A DNA stretch of 64,000 bases, from NCBI RefSeq assembly GCF_009646115.1, contig NZ_CP045720.1, positions 3,720,001-3,784,000 of the forward strand. Direction: 5' to 3'. Positions 9,585 through 17,352 of this stretch are shown here, piece after piece; within the stretch, counting starts at the first letter, position 1, and every line of letters starts with the position of its first letter. The position numbers and the translations under genes were made by a program. The notes beneath the pieces are model-generated. The model ran no database searches. It worked only from the letters and a program-made list of their open reading frames with translations, and was not told the origin of the DNA. The DNA comes from Pantoea eucalypti. Lineage in GTDB: Bacteria; Pseudomonadota; Gammaproteobacteria; Enterobacterales; Enterobacteriaceae.

Positions 9585-9606
9585 CTGGCGGAAGAAGCTC
9601 CGCCAG
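9585..9606 (-). terminator. intercistronic stem-loop between kinase and ROK genes
   Basis: A perfect 8-bp stem (CTGGCGGA / TCCGCCAG) with a 6-nt loop fills most of the 40-bp gap between the kinase stop and the regulator start. It has no T-tract, so it more likely tunes relative expression than fully stops transcription. Confidence 0.6.
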
Positions 9607-9608
9607 CG

Positions 9609-10493
9609 TCAGATCGGTAATCGGACAGGCGCCAGCTGCTGCACCAGTATCAGCGCGCCGCTCAGGGCATCGCCCTGCGGCGTCACCAGCCGGGCCTGAA
9701 TATCGTCGTCCAGCCAGCGCTGAATCGGCGTGGCCAGGCCACCCATCAGCGCCACCCGCCCGCTGCTCAGCGCAATCAGACGGCGCACCATCAGGCCGAT
9801 ATCGGCGGCAGTCTGATGCAGCAGATCCTGAGCGTGACGATCGCCTGCGTCGGCGGCTGCAAAAATTCGCGGCACTACGCGGGCCCAGTCTGCAGGCGTC
9901 GCTGAGCGCGTCCAGAGCAGCATGGTTTCCGGGCTGTCGTCAAACTGCGTCATCAGCTGCTGTGTAAAGGCGCTCTGTGGAATGATCGCCTCATGGGCCA
10001 GCAGCGCCAGACGCAGTGCACGACGACCCAGCTCAGCACCCGATCCCTGATCAGAGAGGGCAAAGCCCCAGCCACCCAGCAATGTAAACTGCTCGCCATC
10101 CCACGCGGCTCCCTGACTGCCGGTGCCGATAATAAAGACAGCGCCCGGTGCGCCGGAATGTGCGCCCGCACAGGCGATTTCCACATCGCTGACCACCTGT
10201 AACGCCGCACAGGCAGGCTGCCAGCTGGCAAGCCTTGCCTGCACCGAGGCGACATTGGCCCCCGCTAATCCGGCAACCAGCGCGGTCTGCGCCAGAGCCT
10301 CCGGGGCTAATCCCGCGTGTGACAATATCCGGTCAATCAGTTGCCCGACGCAGGTCAGCGCCGCGTCGTAATCTGACCAGACGTTAGCTGGACCGCCAGT
10401 GGCTTCCGCCAGCACACGGCCCTGCAGGTCGGTTAACCGCGCACGACACTGTGTACCGCCGCCATCAATGCCAAGGAGATAGTGTGGTTGCAC
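9609..10493 (-). CDS. BadF/BcrA-type sugar kinase (glucosamine / N-acetylglucosamine kinase-like)
   Basis: ASKHA-fold kinase of the BadF/BadG/BcrA/BcrD ATPase family, 294 residues from the GTG start. The phosphate-1 loop LGIDGGGTQCRARL is near the N-terminus, phosphate-2 GTGSQG lies mid-protein, and GGWGFALSDQGSGAELGRRA follows, as in bacterial glucosamine and N-acetylglucosamine kinases. I prefer the GTG at 10493 because GGAAGGA sits 5 nt upstream; an ATG 11 codons earlier has no clear site. It should phosphorylate the monosaccharide released from the imported oligomer. An amino sugar is the family-based guess. Confidence 0.82.
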   Translation of the reverse strand: MQPHYLLGIDGGGTQCRARLTDLQGRVLAEATGGPANVWSDYDAALTCVGQLIDRILSHAGLAPEALAQTALVAGLAGANVASVQARLASWQPACAALQVVSDVEIACAGAHSGAPGAVFIIGTGSQGAAWDGEQFTLLGGWGFALSDQGSGAELGRRALRLALLAHEAIIPQSAFTQQLMTQFDDSPETMLLWTRSATPADWARVVPRIFAAADAGDRHAQDLLHQTAADIGLMVRRLIALSSGRVALMGGLATPIQRWLDDDIQARLVTPQGDALSGALILVQQLAPVRLPI

Positions 10494-10764
10494 GCGCTTC
10501 CTTCCCTGATTAAGGGTTATAGCCATAATGAGCGAACGATAGGATAAAAAAACTTAAATCGCAATAACAAATAAATATGGCAAAAACATATCGACACTTT
10601 TCCCTTAATTTACATGGTTATAACAAAAATCACCCTCGCAAAATGCGCAGCACGTTATTGACATTAGTTTTTCTGTCGTAATAAGTTGGTGGTCAGATTA
10701 TCAACAGGCGCGTCCGGACACAGGCGGGCTATGCATCATCCGATTTCAGGAGCAGGGGTTTAAC
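10494..10764. promoter_or_regulatory. divergent promoter region with candidate ROK operator
   Basis: The region separates the leftward kinase-regulator pair from the rightward oxidoreductase gene and is AT-rich. An imperfect inverted repeat lies at 10655-10684 (TTATTGACA, then TGTCGTAATAA), resembling TTATT/AATAA-flanked sites of NagC/Mlc-type ROK repressors. The repeat is visible; its role is inferred. Confidence 0.4.
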
Positions 10765-11922
10765 ATGAAAGTAGGCATTATCGGTCTCGGCTTTCGTCTG
10801 TCCCACGTGATCAAAGAGTTCAGCAAAGCCGACGACGCCTTCTCGGTAGTGGGTTATTACGATCCGGCGCCCGCCGGACTGCCTAATCTGCACAGCTTTG
10901 GTATCGCGCCCGGCCAGTCCTTTGCGTCCATCGACGCGCTGCTTGAACACGGCGGAATGGATGTGGTGCTGGTTGGCTCACCCAACTTCCTGCATCTGGA
11001 ACATGTGGGTCAGGCGCTGGCGGCGGGCTACACCGTGTTTACCGAAAAGCCGGTGGTGATTAATGAAGAGCAGACCATGGAGATGGCGAAACTGGTGCGC
11101 CAGTATGGCGAGGCACGCATTCTGGTTGGTCTGGTGCTGCGTTACTCCCCGCTCTATCACGATCTGCTGGCGGCACGCGATGCCGGACAGTTGGGTGAGA
11201 TCACCTCGATCGAGGCGACAGAACATATCAAGCCTTACCACGGCGCATTCTTCCAGCGCGACTGGCGACGTCTGGAGAAGTACGCCGGTCCCTATATTCT
11301 GGAAAAATGTTGCCACGACATCGACCTCTACCAGGGGCTGTTACAGGAGCGTCCGATCCGCGTCGCCAGCTTTGGTGGCCGGAAATCCTTTACCCCCGCG
11401 CATGCGCCGCAGGGTGCGATCACCGCGGAGTCAGAGCTCTACCACGTGAAACCCAGCGGCTGGTCGAGCACCGACGCCGTCTTCGACAGCGACGCTGATA
11501 TCGTCGACTACCAGACTGCCCTGATTGAGTACGAAGGCGGCGCAACACTCGCCTTCCACGCCAACCTGAACGTGCCGGATGAGTTCCGCCGTTTCTGTGT
11601 CATGGGCACTGACGGCATGGCGGAAGGCGACTTCGTACGAAACTACTTCCGTGTACATAACGCGCGCAGCGGTGAGAAAGAGGTCGACACCGCCTACAGC
11701 GGCAACGCTTATGATGGCCACTACGGCGCAGATGCGCTGATGGCCGAAGAGATCGTTAAACATATTAAACAGGGAACACCGCTGAAAGTTTCAGTCGTGG
11801 ACGCGCTGGAAGCGGGCCTCACCGCCATAAAAATCGATGAGGCGCGCAAAACCCGCAGCGTAGTGGATATGCGTGAAAGCTGGCAAACATTTGACGCCAA
11901 CCTGGGAAAAACCGGGGCCTGA
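10765..11922 (+). CDS. Gfo/Idh/MocA-family NAD(P)-dependent oxidoreductase
   Basis: Sugar dehydrogenase-type protein of 385 residues. An N-terminal Rossmann fold opens with VGIIGLGFRLS. The family's substrate-binding lysine motif reads TEKPVV near residue 95, and EKCCHDIDLYQGL (about 177-189) holds the usual catalytic D-x-x-H region in a variant form. The start has an AGGGG ribosome-binding site. It is divergent from the kinase and regulator and most likely oxidises or isomerises the released sugar. The substrate cannot be named from sequence. Confidence 0.85.
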   Translation: MKVGIIGLGFRLSHVIKEFSKADDAFSVVGYYDPAPAGLPNLHSFGIAPGQSFASIDALLEHGGMDVVLVGSPNFLHLEHVGQALAAGYTVFTEKPVVINEEQTMEMAKLVRQYGEARILVGLVLRYSPLYHDLLAARDAGQLGEITSIEATEHIKPYHGAFFQRDWRRLEKYAGPYILEKCCHDIDLYQGLLQERPIRVASFGGRKSFTPAHAPQGAITAESELYHVKPSGWSSTDAVFDSDADIVDYQTALIEYEGGATLAFHANLNVPDEFRRFCVMGTDGMAEGDFVRNYFRVHNARSGEKEVDTAYSGNAYDGHYGADALMAEEIVKHIKQGTPLKVSVVDALEAGLTAIKIDEARKTRSVVDMRESWQTFDANLGKTGA

Positions 11923-11996
11923 TAGCCCCATCCTGCGGGTCAGCCTCCCCCTCTGATCCCGGGATTTGAATGGCAGTATGACTGGTAACTTCCTGT

Positions 11997-12014
11997 ACTG
12001 GCCTTCGGGCCAGT
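11997..12014 (+). terminator. UUCG-capped stem-loop
   Basis: A 7-bp perfect stem (ACTGGCC / GGCCAGT) is closed by TTCG, a very stable tetraloop, 75 bp after the oxidoreductase stop. No T-tract follows, so it is either a 3'-end stabiliser or a weak terminator. Confidence 0.5.
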
Positions 12015-12140
12015 TACAACCTCTGTACTGAGCCAGCTAATAAAACCTGCGCCTGCGACCACGCACTCACCGCACAAATCCCCACAACCAGCCAAACAAA
12101 CCGCTCCTCAGCCCGAGGAAACTTACGCACTTATAGTGAT

Positions 12141-12319
12141 GGGAGCATACGCCTGTAGAAAAGCATCGCGCCGCCCGGATAAAAACGCCGGGAGCGTTTT
12201 TGAACAACGCAACGCGTTGGACCGGCAACGGGCGCACCTCAGGGATGAGGTGCGTAATCGCCCTCGCTGAGCCTGCAAGGGATGGCGCTTTTGCGTCTGT
12301 GCGAAAGGCGTATGTTCCC
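12141..12319. repeat. palindromic intergenic repeat element, about 179 bp
   Basis: The ends are a 15-bp imperfect inverted repeat (GGGAGCATACGCCTG at 12141-12155, AAGGCGTATGTTCCC at 12305-12319; 13 of 15 pair). Inside are two strong hairpins: AAAAACGC / GCGTTTTT around 12180-12200, and GCACCTCA / TGAGGTGC around 12234-12253. Open frames across it give arginine- and serine-rich low-complexity translations and are not believable genes. The rest of the 11923-12381 gap shows nothing else. It looks like a non-autonomous repeat of a type scattered in Pantoea and Erwinia genomes; that recollection needs a genome search. Confidence 0.65.
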
Positions 12320-12381
12320 TGAGCGTGCACCGCAGACCATAACCGCACACATCTCCTCAGCCAACCCAACCCGCTACAACG

Positions 12382-13629
12382 CTAGTCCTGAACCGGATCC
12401 ACCTCATTCTCAAGCTTCTGACGCCGCCGCAGATGCGGAAACAACTTCATCCACAACGCCACCACAATCAGCGTACCGATGCCGCCAATTGCTGCCGCAG
12501 GTGCTGCGCCCACCCAGGCGGCCAGCAACCCCGACTCAAATTCACCCAGCTGATTCGAGGTATTAATAAATATCGCGTTAACCGCATTCACCCGCCCGCG
12601 CATGGTATCCGGCGTATCCAGCTGCACCAGCGCACCGCGAATCACCATACTCACCATATCAAAGCCGCCGAGCGCGCAAAGCGCCAGCAGTGACAGCCAG
12701 AGTTGCGTGGAAAGCGCGAATAGCAGGGTCGCAACGCCAAAGCCCGCGACGGAGCCAAACATAATCATCCCGACATGTTTTTCCAGTTTATGACGGCTCA
12801 GCCAGATACCCACCAGCAACGCCCCCACCGATGGCGCACCGCGCAACATCCCCAGCCCCCAGGGCCCGGTGTGCAGAATATCTTTGGCAAAAATCGGCAG
12901 CAGCGCCGTCGCGCCGCCCAGTAACACCGCGAACAGATCGAGTGAAATCACCCCAAGCACATCTTTACGGTCACGGATAAAGTGAATACCGGCAAACAGA
13001 TTCTTTAAATTCATTGGCAAACGGGCCTGCACCGGGCGCTCATAGCGCAGCAGACTCACCAGCGTCAGCGAAATCAGATAAAAGAGTCCGGAAACGCCAT
13101 ACACCACATGCGGGCCAGCAACATAAAGCAGCCCGCCAAGCGTTGGCCCGACAATCACTGCCGCCTGCCCGCCAACTGAATTCATCGCCATGGCACGTGC
13201 CAGAATCGAAGGAGGCACCAGTGAGGGCAACATCGAAGACATCGCCGGCCACTCCAGCGCTTTTGCCACCGCAATCATAAAGACCAGCCCCCAAAGCGCG
13301 GTCTTATCGGCAGTATGAAATAAGGTAAGTACCACTAATGCCAGCAGTGCGACAAATTCCACCAGTTGGCCGAACAGGACGATGCGCCGCCGGTCATACT
13401 GATCCGCCAGATGACCCGCTGGCAGCGCCAGCAACACCGACGGCAGAAACTGCATCAGGCCAATCATCCCTAACGCCATTGCGCTGTTGGTCAGCGCATA
13501 GATCTGCCAGCTGATCGCCACCGAGAACATCTGAAAACCAAATGATGAGCAGGTGCGCGCCAGCCAGAAGGCGACAAAAGTCCGATGTCGCCACAGCGAC
13601 TCTTCCGCTGCGGATGCCATAAATCCCAT
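12382..13629 (-). CDS. MFS exporter of the EntS type
   Basis: Major facilitator transporter of 415 residues with about 12 membrane helices. The loop 2-3 signature reads GHLADQYDRRRIVL (about 73-86), and the arrangement matches the MFS_3/EntS group of enterobactin and drug exporters. The central loop after helix 6 is charged (RYERPVQARLPMNLKNL). ATG at 13629 has a GGGAT site; ATG three codons later is also possible. No siderophore gene is nearby, so the substrate is unknown. Confidence 0.8.
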   Translation of the reverse strand: MGFMASAAEESLWRHRTFVAFWLARTCSSFGFQMFSVAISWQIYALTNSAMALGMIGLMQFLPSVLLALPAGHLADQYDRRRIVLFGQLVEFVALLALVVLTLFHTADKTALWGLVFMIAVAKALEWPAMSSMLPSLVPPSILARAMAMNSVGGQAAVIVGPTLGGLLYVAGPHVVYGVSGLFYLISLTLVSLLRYERPVQARLPMNLKNLFAGIHFIRDRKDVLGVISLDLFAVLLGGATALLPIFAKDILHTGPWGLGMLRGAPSVGALLVGIWLSRHKLEKHVGMIMFGSVAGFGVATLLFALSTQLWLSLLALCALGGFDMVSMVIRGALVQLDTPDTMRGRVNAVNAIFINTSNQLGEFESGLLAAWVGAAPAAAIGGIGTLIVVALWMKLFPHLRRRQKLENEVDPVQD

Positions 13630-14030
13630 GTCTTATCCCAAATCAGGTGAGAAAACCCGCGTCGTTGCGCGGTGTTATTGGTGTAAATGTTGACGATACC
13701 CGGTTAACAGACCCGGATGAGAGCGCAGGGCCTGCGGCTCCAGCCATGTCTTACTGCGCAATACACTGCATTACTTTGCAGTAACGGTGTGTCAGCCCCA
13801 TCCTGATTATTAACAACCTATTGATACCGACCATTGAATATATTCCAGCACATCATCAGATACCAAAGGAATTATCATCTCACTGTTAATAGGTATATTT
13901 ACTTTCTAATCCAACAAAAGGGTGATTTGGATTATGCAGTTGATCTATATTTATTCACGCGTTTAAAAAAATGCGATTTTTTATATGCTTAATTATCAAT
14001 AAATCCTTTTTATTGCATTTCGTAGAGATA
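13630..14030. promoter_or_regulatory. AT-rich upstream region of the EAL-like gene
   Basis: A 400-bp gap, clearly richer in A and T than its surroundings from about 13800 onward. It contains a perfect 8-bp inverted repeat (TAATCCAA at 13907-13914, TTGGATTA at 13927-13934) with half-sites 20 bp apart, a plausible dimer operator roughly 100 bp ahead of the start. No gene is seen. The operator role is inference. Confidence 0.4.
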
Positions 14031-14630
14031 ATGAAAAACAGTTTATATAACCCTTATGTTACTGAACCTATTCATCACGTTAAGCGTAATGTCACAGGCA
14101 TTTGCTATAGCGTGCCTTATCTTGAGCAAAACCAGGACCGCGGAAATATACTTAATACAAACAACATTGTTTCATTGCACAACAAAATTGCAAGTGAAGA
14201 AGCATTAATGATTGTTCCGGTTGGCGATATTCGTTTGCAGGAAATGATCGCGATTCCGGACGCCTATGCACATTTACAAAATGAGCGCGTCCGGATTGGA
14301 ATAAATTATTCCAGCTTAGCTGCGAACAGTGCGTCACTGCTTGAATTAACAACGAAATTTGATTTCTGGCTTTATGATTTTGCACCGCCGGGAGCAGACT
14401 GGCGACTACTTGAATCCTTTCCTTTTTCAGGTATTGTTTTAACTGAATCGTTCTTCAGTGATAATTACGAAAAATTTACCTTTCCCTTTTTTATGGCGAC
14501 ATTCCGTGAAAAAGGTGCAGAGGTCATCGTGCGATGTCATACGCCACCTTTAACCGCTGAACAGTTTACTGAGATAAACATCAGCGGCTGGCAACAGCAA
14601 CGCTCGGATGGCGATCTTATTAGCGGCTGA
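14031..14630 (+). CDS. degenerate EAL-domain protein, probably catalytically dead
   Basis: A 199-residue protein that aligns by eye along a whole EAL domain. EPIHHVKRNVTG matches the opening QPI-x(n)-G strand, but the E-A-L positions read YSV. FWLYDFAPPGADWRLLESFPFSGIVLTESF matches the DDFG-to-IKID segment, with the metal-binding acidic pair and the lysine lost. GAEVIVRCHTPPLTAEQF matches the VVAEGVET segment without its glutamates. It should not hydrolyse c-di-GMP. By analogy with E. coli YdiV it may act by binding a protein partner such as a flagellar regulator; that is inference. It is AT-rich unlike its neighbours, suggesting transfer or H-NS silencing. The start at 14031 gives the family register; a start 20 codons upstream is possible. 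Confidence 0.6.
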   Translation: MKNSLYNPYVTEPIHHVKRNVTGICYSVPYLEQNQDRGNILNTNNIVSLHNKIASEEALMIVPVGDIRLQEMIAIPDAYAHLQNERVRIGINYSSLAANSASLLELTTKFDFWLYDFAPPGADWRLLESFPFSGIVLTESFFSDNYEKFTFPFFMATFREKGAEVIVRCHTPPLTAEQFTEINISGWQQQRSDGDLISG

Positions 14631-14651
14631 TTCACAAATCCTGCCTTCCGG

Positions 14652-14681
14652 CGTTAAGGGCACATGGCGGTGCGCTTAACG
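14652..14681 (+). terminator. stem-loop behind the EAL-like gene
   Basis: CGTTAAG (14652-14658) pairs with CTTAACG (14675-14681), and GCAC / GTGC extends the stem inside with one mismatch. It lies 22 bp after the stop codon. The T-tract is weak, so it may be a stabiliser rather than a full terminator. Confidence 0.55.
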
Positions 14682-14762
14682 TCCTTTAATCCCTCATAAA
14701 ATGTCGTATTACTCCAATTGTTAAGCGCTTTAAGCTAAAAAAATCAAACCTCGATCTAATTT

Positions 14763-14771
14763 TGCTATAAC
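14763..14771 (+). promoter_or_regulatory. candidate extended -10 promoter for gcd
   Basis: TGCTATAAC fits an extended -10 element (TG-n-TATAAT with one change), 136 bp before the gcd start. The -35 region is poor, as is common for extended -10 promoters. It is a candidate only. Confidence 0.35.
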
Positions 14772-14906
14772 ATTTAACACAAAGGGACCGTCTGTCTTAT
14801 CGGAAGAGATACTCAAGAACACCTTTAATCATTTGTACTTGATAACTGGAAACAGCCTATCTGGTTGTTTTCGTGTGTTTTATGGCAACGAAACGAGGTC
14901 GATATT

Positions 14907-17297
14907 ATGGGGAAAAACTCCTCATCTTTTGGCGTAATTCGTTTCCTGACAGTACTGTTCGCAGTGCTGACGGGCGCGTTTATGCTGATTGGCGGTGGCT
15001 GGTTAGCCGCCATTGGTGGTTCCTGGTATTACGTTTTCGGCGGTGTGATTATGCTTATCACCGCTTATCTGCTTTCCCGTCGCAAAAGCACCGCGCTGGT
15101 TCTTTATGCGCTGCTGCTGATCGGCACCCTGATTTGGGGCGTGTGGGAAGTGGGTACCGACTTCTGGGCACTGGCACCACGCACTGATGTGCTGGTGATC
15201 TTCGGTGTCTGGCTGATCCTGCCGTTTGTTTATCGCAGCTTCAATGCCGGCAGCAAAGCGGCACTGGGTTCGATGGCTGTCGCGCTGATTGCCAGTGCCA
15301 TCGTGCTGGCTTATGCGGTATTCAACGATCCGCAGGTTATCAACGGGTCTGTACCAGAAACCGCTGACAACGCTCCGCAGGCTACGCCGCTGAGCAACAT
15401 CCCGGATGCTGACTGGCCCGCGTATGCGCGCGATCAGCAGGGAACCCGTTTCTCGCCGCTGAAGCAGATTAATCACCAGAATGTGAAAGAGTTGCAGGTT
15501 GCCTGGCAGTTCCAGACAGGCGACATGAAAACCCCTAACGATCCGGGTGAAATCACCGACGAAGTGACCCCGATTAAAATCCGCGACACGCTTTATCTCT
15601 GTTCGCCACACCAGATTCTGTTTGCGCTGGATGCGGCAACCGGTAAGCAGAAGTGGAAGTTCGATCCGGGCATGAAGGTGAACCCAACCTTCCAGCACGT
15701 GACCTGTCGCGGTGTTTCTTACCACGAATTGCCGGCAGCAGCCGATGCCGCGAACACTCAGCCTGCTATCTGCTCACGTCGTATTTATCTGCCTGTGAAC
15801 GATGGCCGTCTGTTTGCGCTGGACGCAGAGACTGGCGAACGCTGCCCGTCCTTTGGTGTCAACGGCGAGCTGGATCTCCAGCATAAACAGCCTGTCACCA
15901 CAGCGGGTATGTACGAGCCAACTTCTCCGCCGGTGATTACCAATACCACCATCGTGATGGCGGGTGCGGTTACCGATAACTTCTCGACTCGCGAGCCATC
16001 AGGCGTGATTCGTGGCTTTGATGTGAATACCGGCAAACTGCTGTGGGTATTTGATCCCGGCGCGAAAGACCCGAATGCTATTCCGGCTGATGAACACACC
16101 TTCACCATGAACTCTCCGAACTCATGGGCCCCGGCAGTTTACGATCCCAAACTGGATACCGTTTACCTGCCGATGGGTGTGACCACGCCGGATATCTGGG
16201 GCGGCAACCGCACGCCAGAGCAGGAACGTTATGCGAGCAGCGTATTGGCCCTGAACGCCACGACCGGTAAGCTGGTCTGGTCTTATCAGACCGTGCATCA
16301 CGACCTGTGGGATATGGATCTGCCGTCTCAGCCGACACTGGCTGATATCACCGATAAAGATGGCAACACCGTACCGGTTGTTTACGCGCCAGCCAAAACC
16401 GGCAATATCTTTGTGCTGGATCGTCGCACCGGCAAGCCAGTAGTTCCCGCGCCAGAAACGCCAGTGCCACAGGGTGCCGCTAAAGGCGACCATGTTGCTG
16501 CCACTCAGCCCTACTCTGAGCTGACCTTCCGTCCGAAACAGAACCTGACGGACAAGGACATGTGGGGCGCGACGATGTTCGACCAGCTGGTGTGCCGCGT
16601 GATCTTCAAGCGTCTGCGCTATGAAGGTCCGTTCACGCCGCCATCTGAGCAGGGCACGCTGGTCTTCCCGGGTAACCTCGGTATGTTCGAATGGGGCGGC
16701 ATCGCAGTCGATCCTAATCGTCAGATCGCGATTGCTAACCCAATGGCGCTGCCGTTTGTCTCTAAGCTGGTTCCACGTGGCCCGGGCAACCCGATTGAGC
16801 CGCCGAAAGGTGCTGAGGGTGGTTCAGGTACGGAAACCGGTATTCAGCCACAGTATGGCGTGCCGTATGGCGTCGAGCTGAACCCGTTCCTGTCACCGTT
16901 TGGTCTGCCTTGCAAACAGCCTGCCTGGGGTTATGTCTCCGCGGTGGATCTAAAAACCAACAACGTTGTCTGGAAACAGCGTATCGGTACCGTTCGCGAC
17001 AGCGCACCGGTTCCGCTGCCGTTCAAAATGGGTATGCCAATGTTGGGTGGTCCTGTCACCACCGCGGGCAAGGTATTCTTCATTGGAGCGACCGCAGATA
17101 ACTACCTGCGTGCTTTCAGCACCGATACCGGCGAACTGCTCTGGGAAGCACGTCTGCCAGCAGGCGGCCAGGCGACGCCGATGACCTATGAAGTGAATGG
17201 CAAGCAGTACGTTGTCATCGCGGCGGGTGGTCATGGCTCATTTGGTACCAAGCTGGGTGACTATGTGATTGCCTATGCATTACCTGATCAGAAGTAA
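14907..17297 (+). CDS. gcd: quinoprotein glucose dehydrogenase, membrane-bound
   Basis: PQQ-dependent glucose dehydrogenase. It oxidises glucose to gluconolactone at the periplasmic face and passes electrons to ubiquinone. From the ATG at 14907 (GAGG site upstream) the protein has 796 residues, the length of E. coli Gcd. The N-terminal 140 residues hold about five membrane helices, including LIGGGWLAAIGGSWYY and IWGVWEVGTDFWAL. The rest is an eight-bladed beta-propeller with repeated tryptophan-docking motifs and the active-site VHHDLWDMDLPSQPTL segment. No PQQ synthesis genes are in the window. It should feed the gluconate dehydrogenase at 31952-35794. Confidence 0.96.
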   Translation: MGKNSSSFGVIRFLTVLFAVLTGAFMLIGGGWLAAIGGSWYYVFGGVIMLITAYLLSRRKSTALVLYALLLIGTLIWGVWEVGTDFWALAPRTDVLVIFGVWLILPFVYRSFNAGSKAALGSMAVALIASAIVLAYAVFNDPQVINGSVPETADNAPQATPLSNIPDADWPAYARDQQGTRFSPLKQINHQNVKELQVAWQFQTGDMKTPNDPGEITDEVTPIKIRDTLYLCSPHQILFALDAATGKQKWKFDPGMKVNPTFQHVTCRGVSYHELPAAADAANTQPAICSRRIYLPVNDGRLFALDAETGERCPSFGVNGELDLQHKQPVTTAGMYEPTSPPVITNTTIVMAGAVTDNFSTREPSGVIRGFDVNTGKLLWVFDPGAKDPNAIPADEHTFTMNSPNSWAPAVYDPKLDTVYLPMGVTTPDIWGGNRTPEQERYASSVLALNATTGKLVWSYQTVHHDLWDMDLPSQPTLADITDKDGNTVPVVYAPAKTGNIFVLDRRTGKPVVPAPETPVPQGAAKGDHVAATQPYSELTFRPKQNLTDKDMWGATMFDQLVCRVIFKRLRYEGPFTPPSEQGTLVFPGNLGMFEWGGIAVDPNRQIAIANPMALPFVSKLVPRGPGNPIEPPKGAEGGSGTETGIQPQYGVPYGVELNPFLSPFGLPCKQPAWGYVSAVDLKTNNVVWKQRIGTVRDSAPVPLPFKMGMPMLGGPVTTAGKVFFIGATADNYLRAFSTDTGELLWEARLPAGGQATPMTYEVNGKQYVVIAAGGHGSFGTKLGDYVIAYALPDQK

Positions 17298-17320
17298 TTC
17301 ACTGGAAAGTGAATAACAAA

Positions 17321-17345
17321 AGGCGGACTCCGGTCCGCCTTTTTT
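17321..17345 (+). terminator. rho-independent terminator of gcd
   Basis: An 8-bp stem (AGGCGGAC / GTCCGCCT) with a TCCG loop and a following T-run, 23 bp after the gcd stop. The left A-run could let it serve the convergent transporter gene too. Confidence 0.9.
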
Positions 17346-17352
17346 GATCGCG

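Noticed and set aside
12067..12566. Several overlapping reading frames of about 75-100 codons on both strands
   Set aside because: They lie in or beside the palindromic repeat (12141-12319), have no convincing ribosome-binding site and give compositionally odd proteins.
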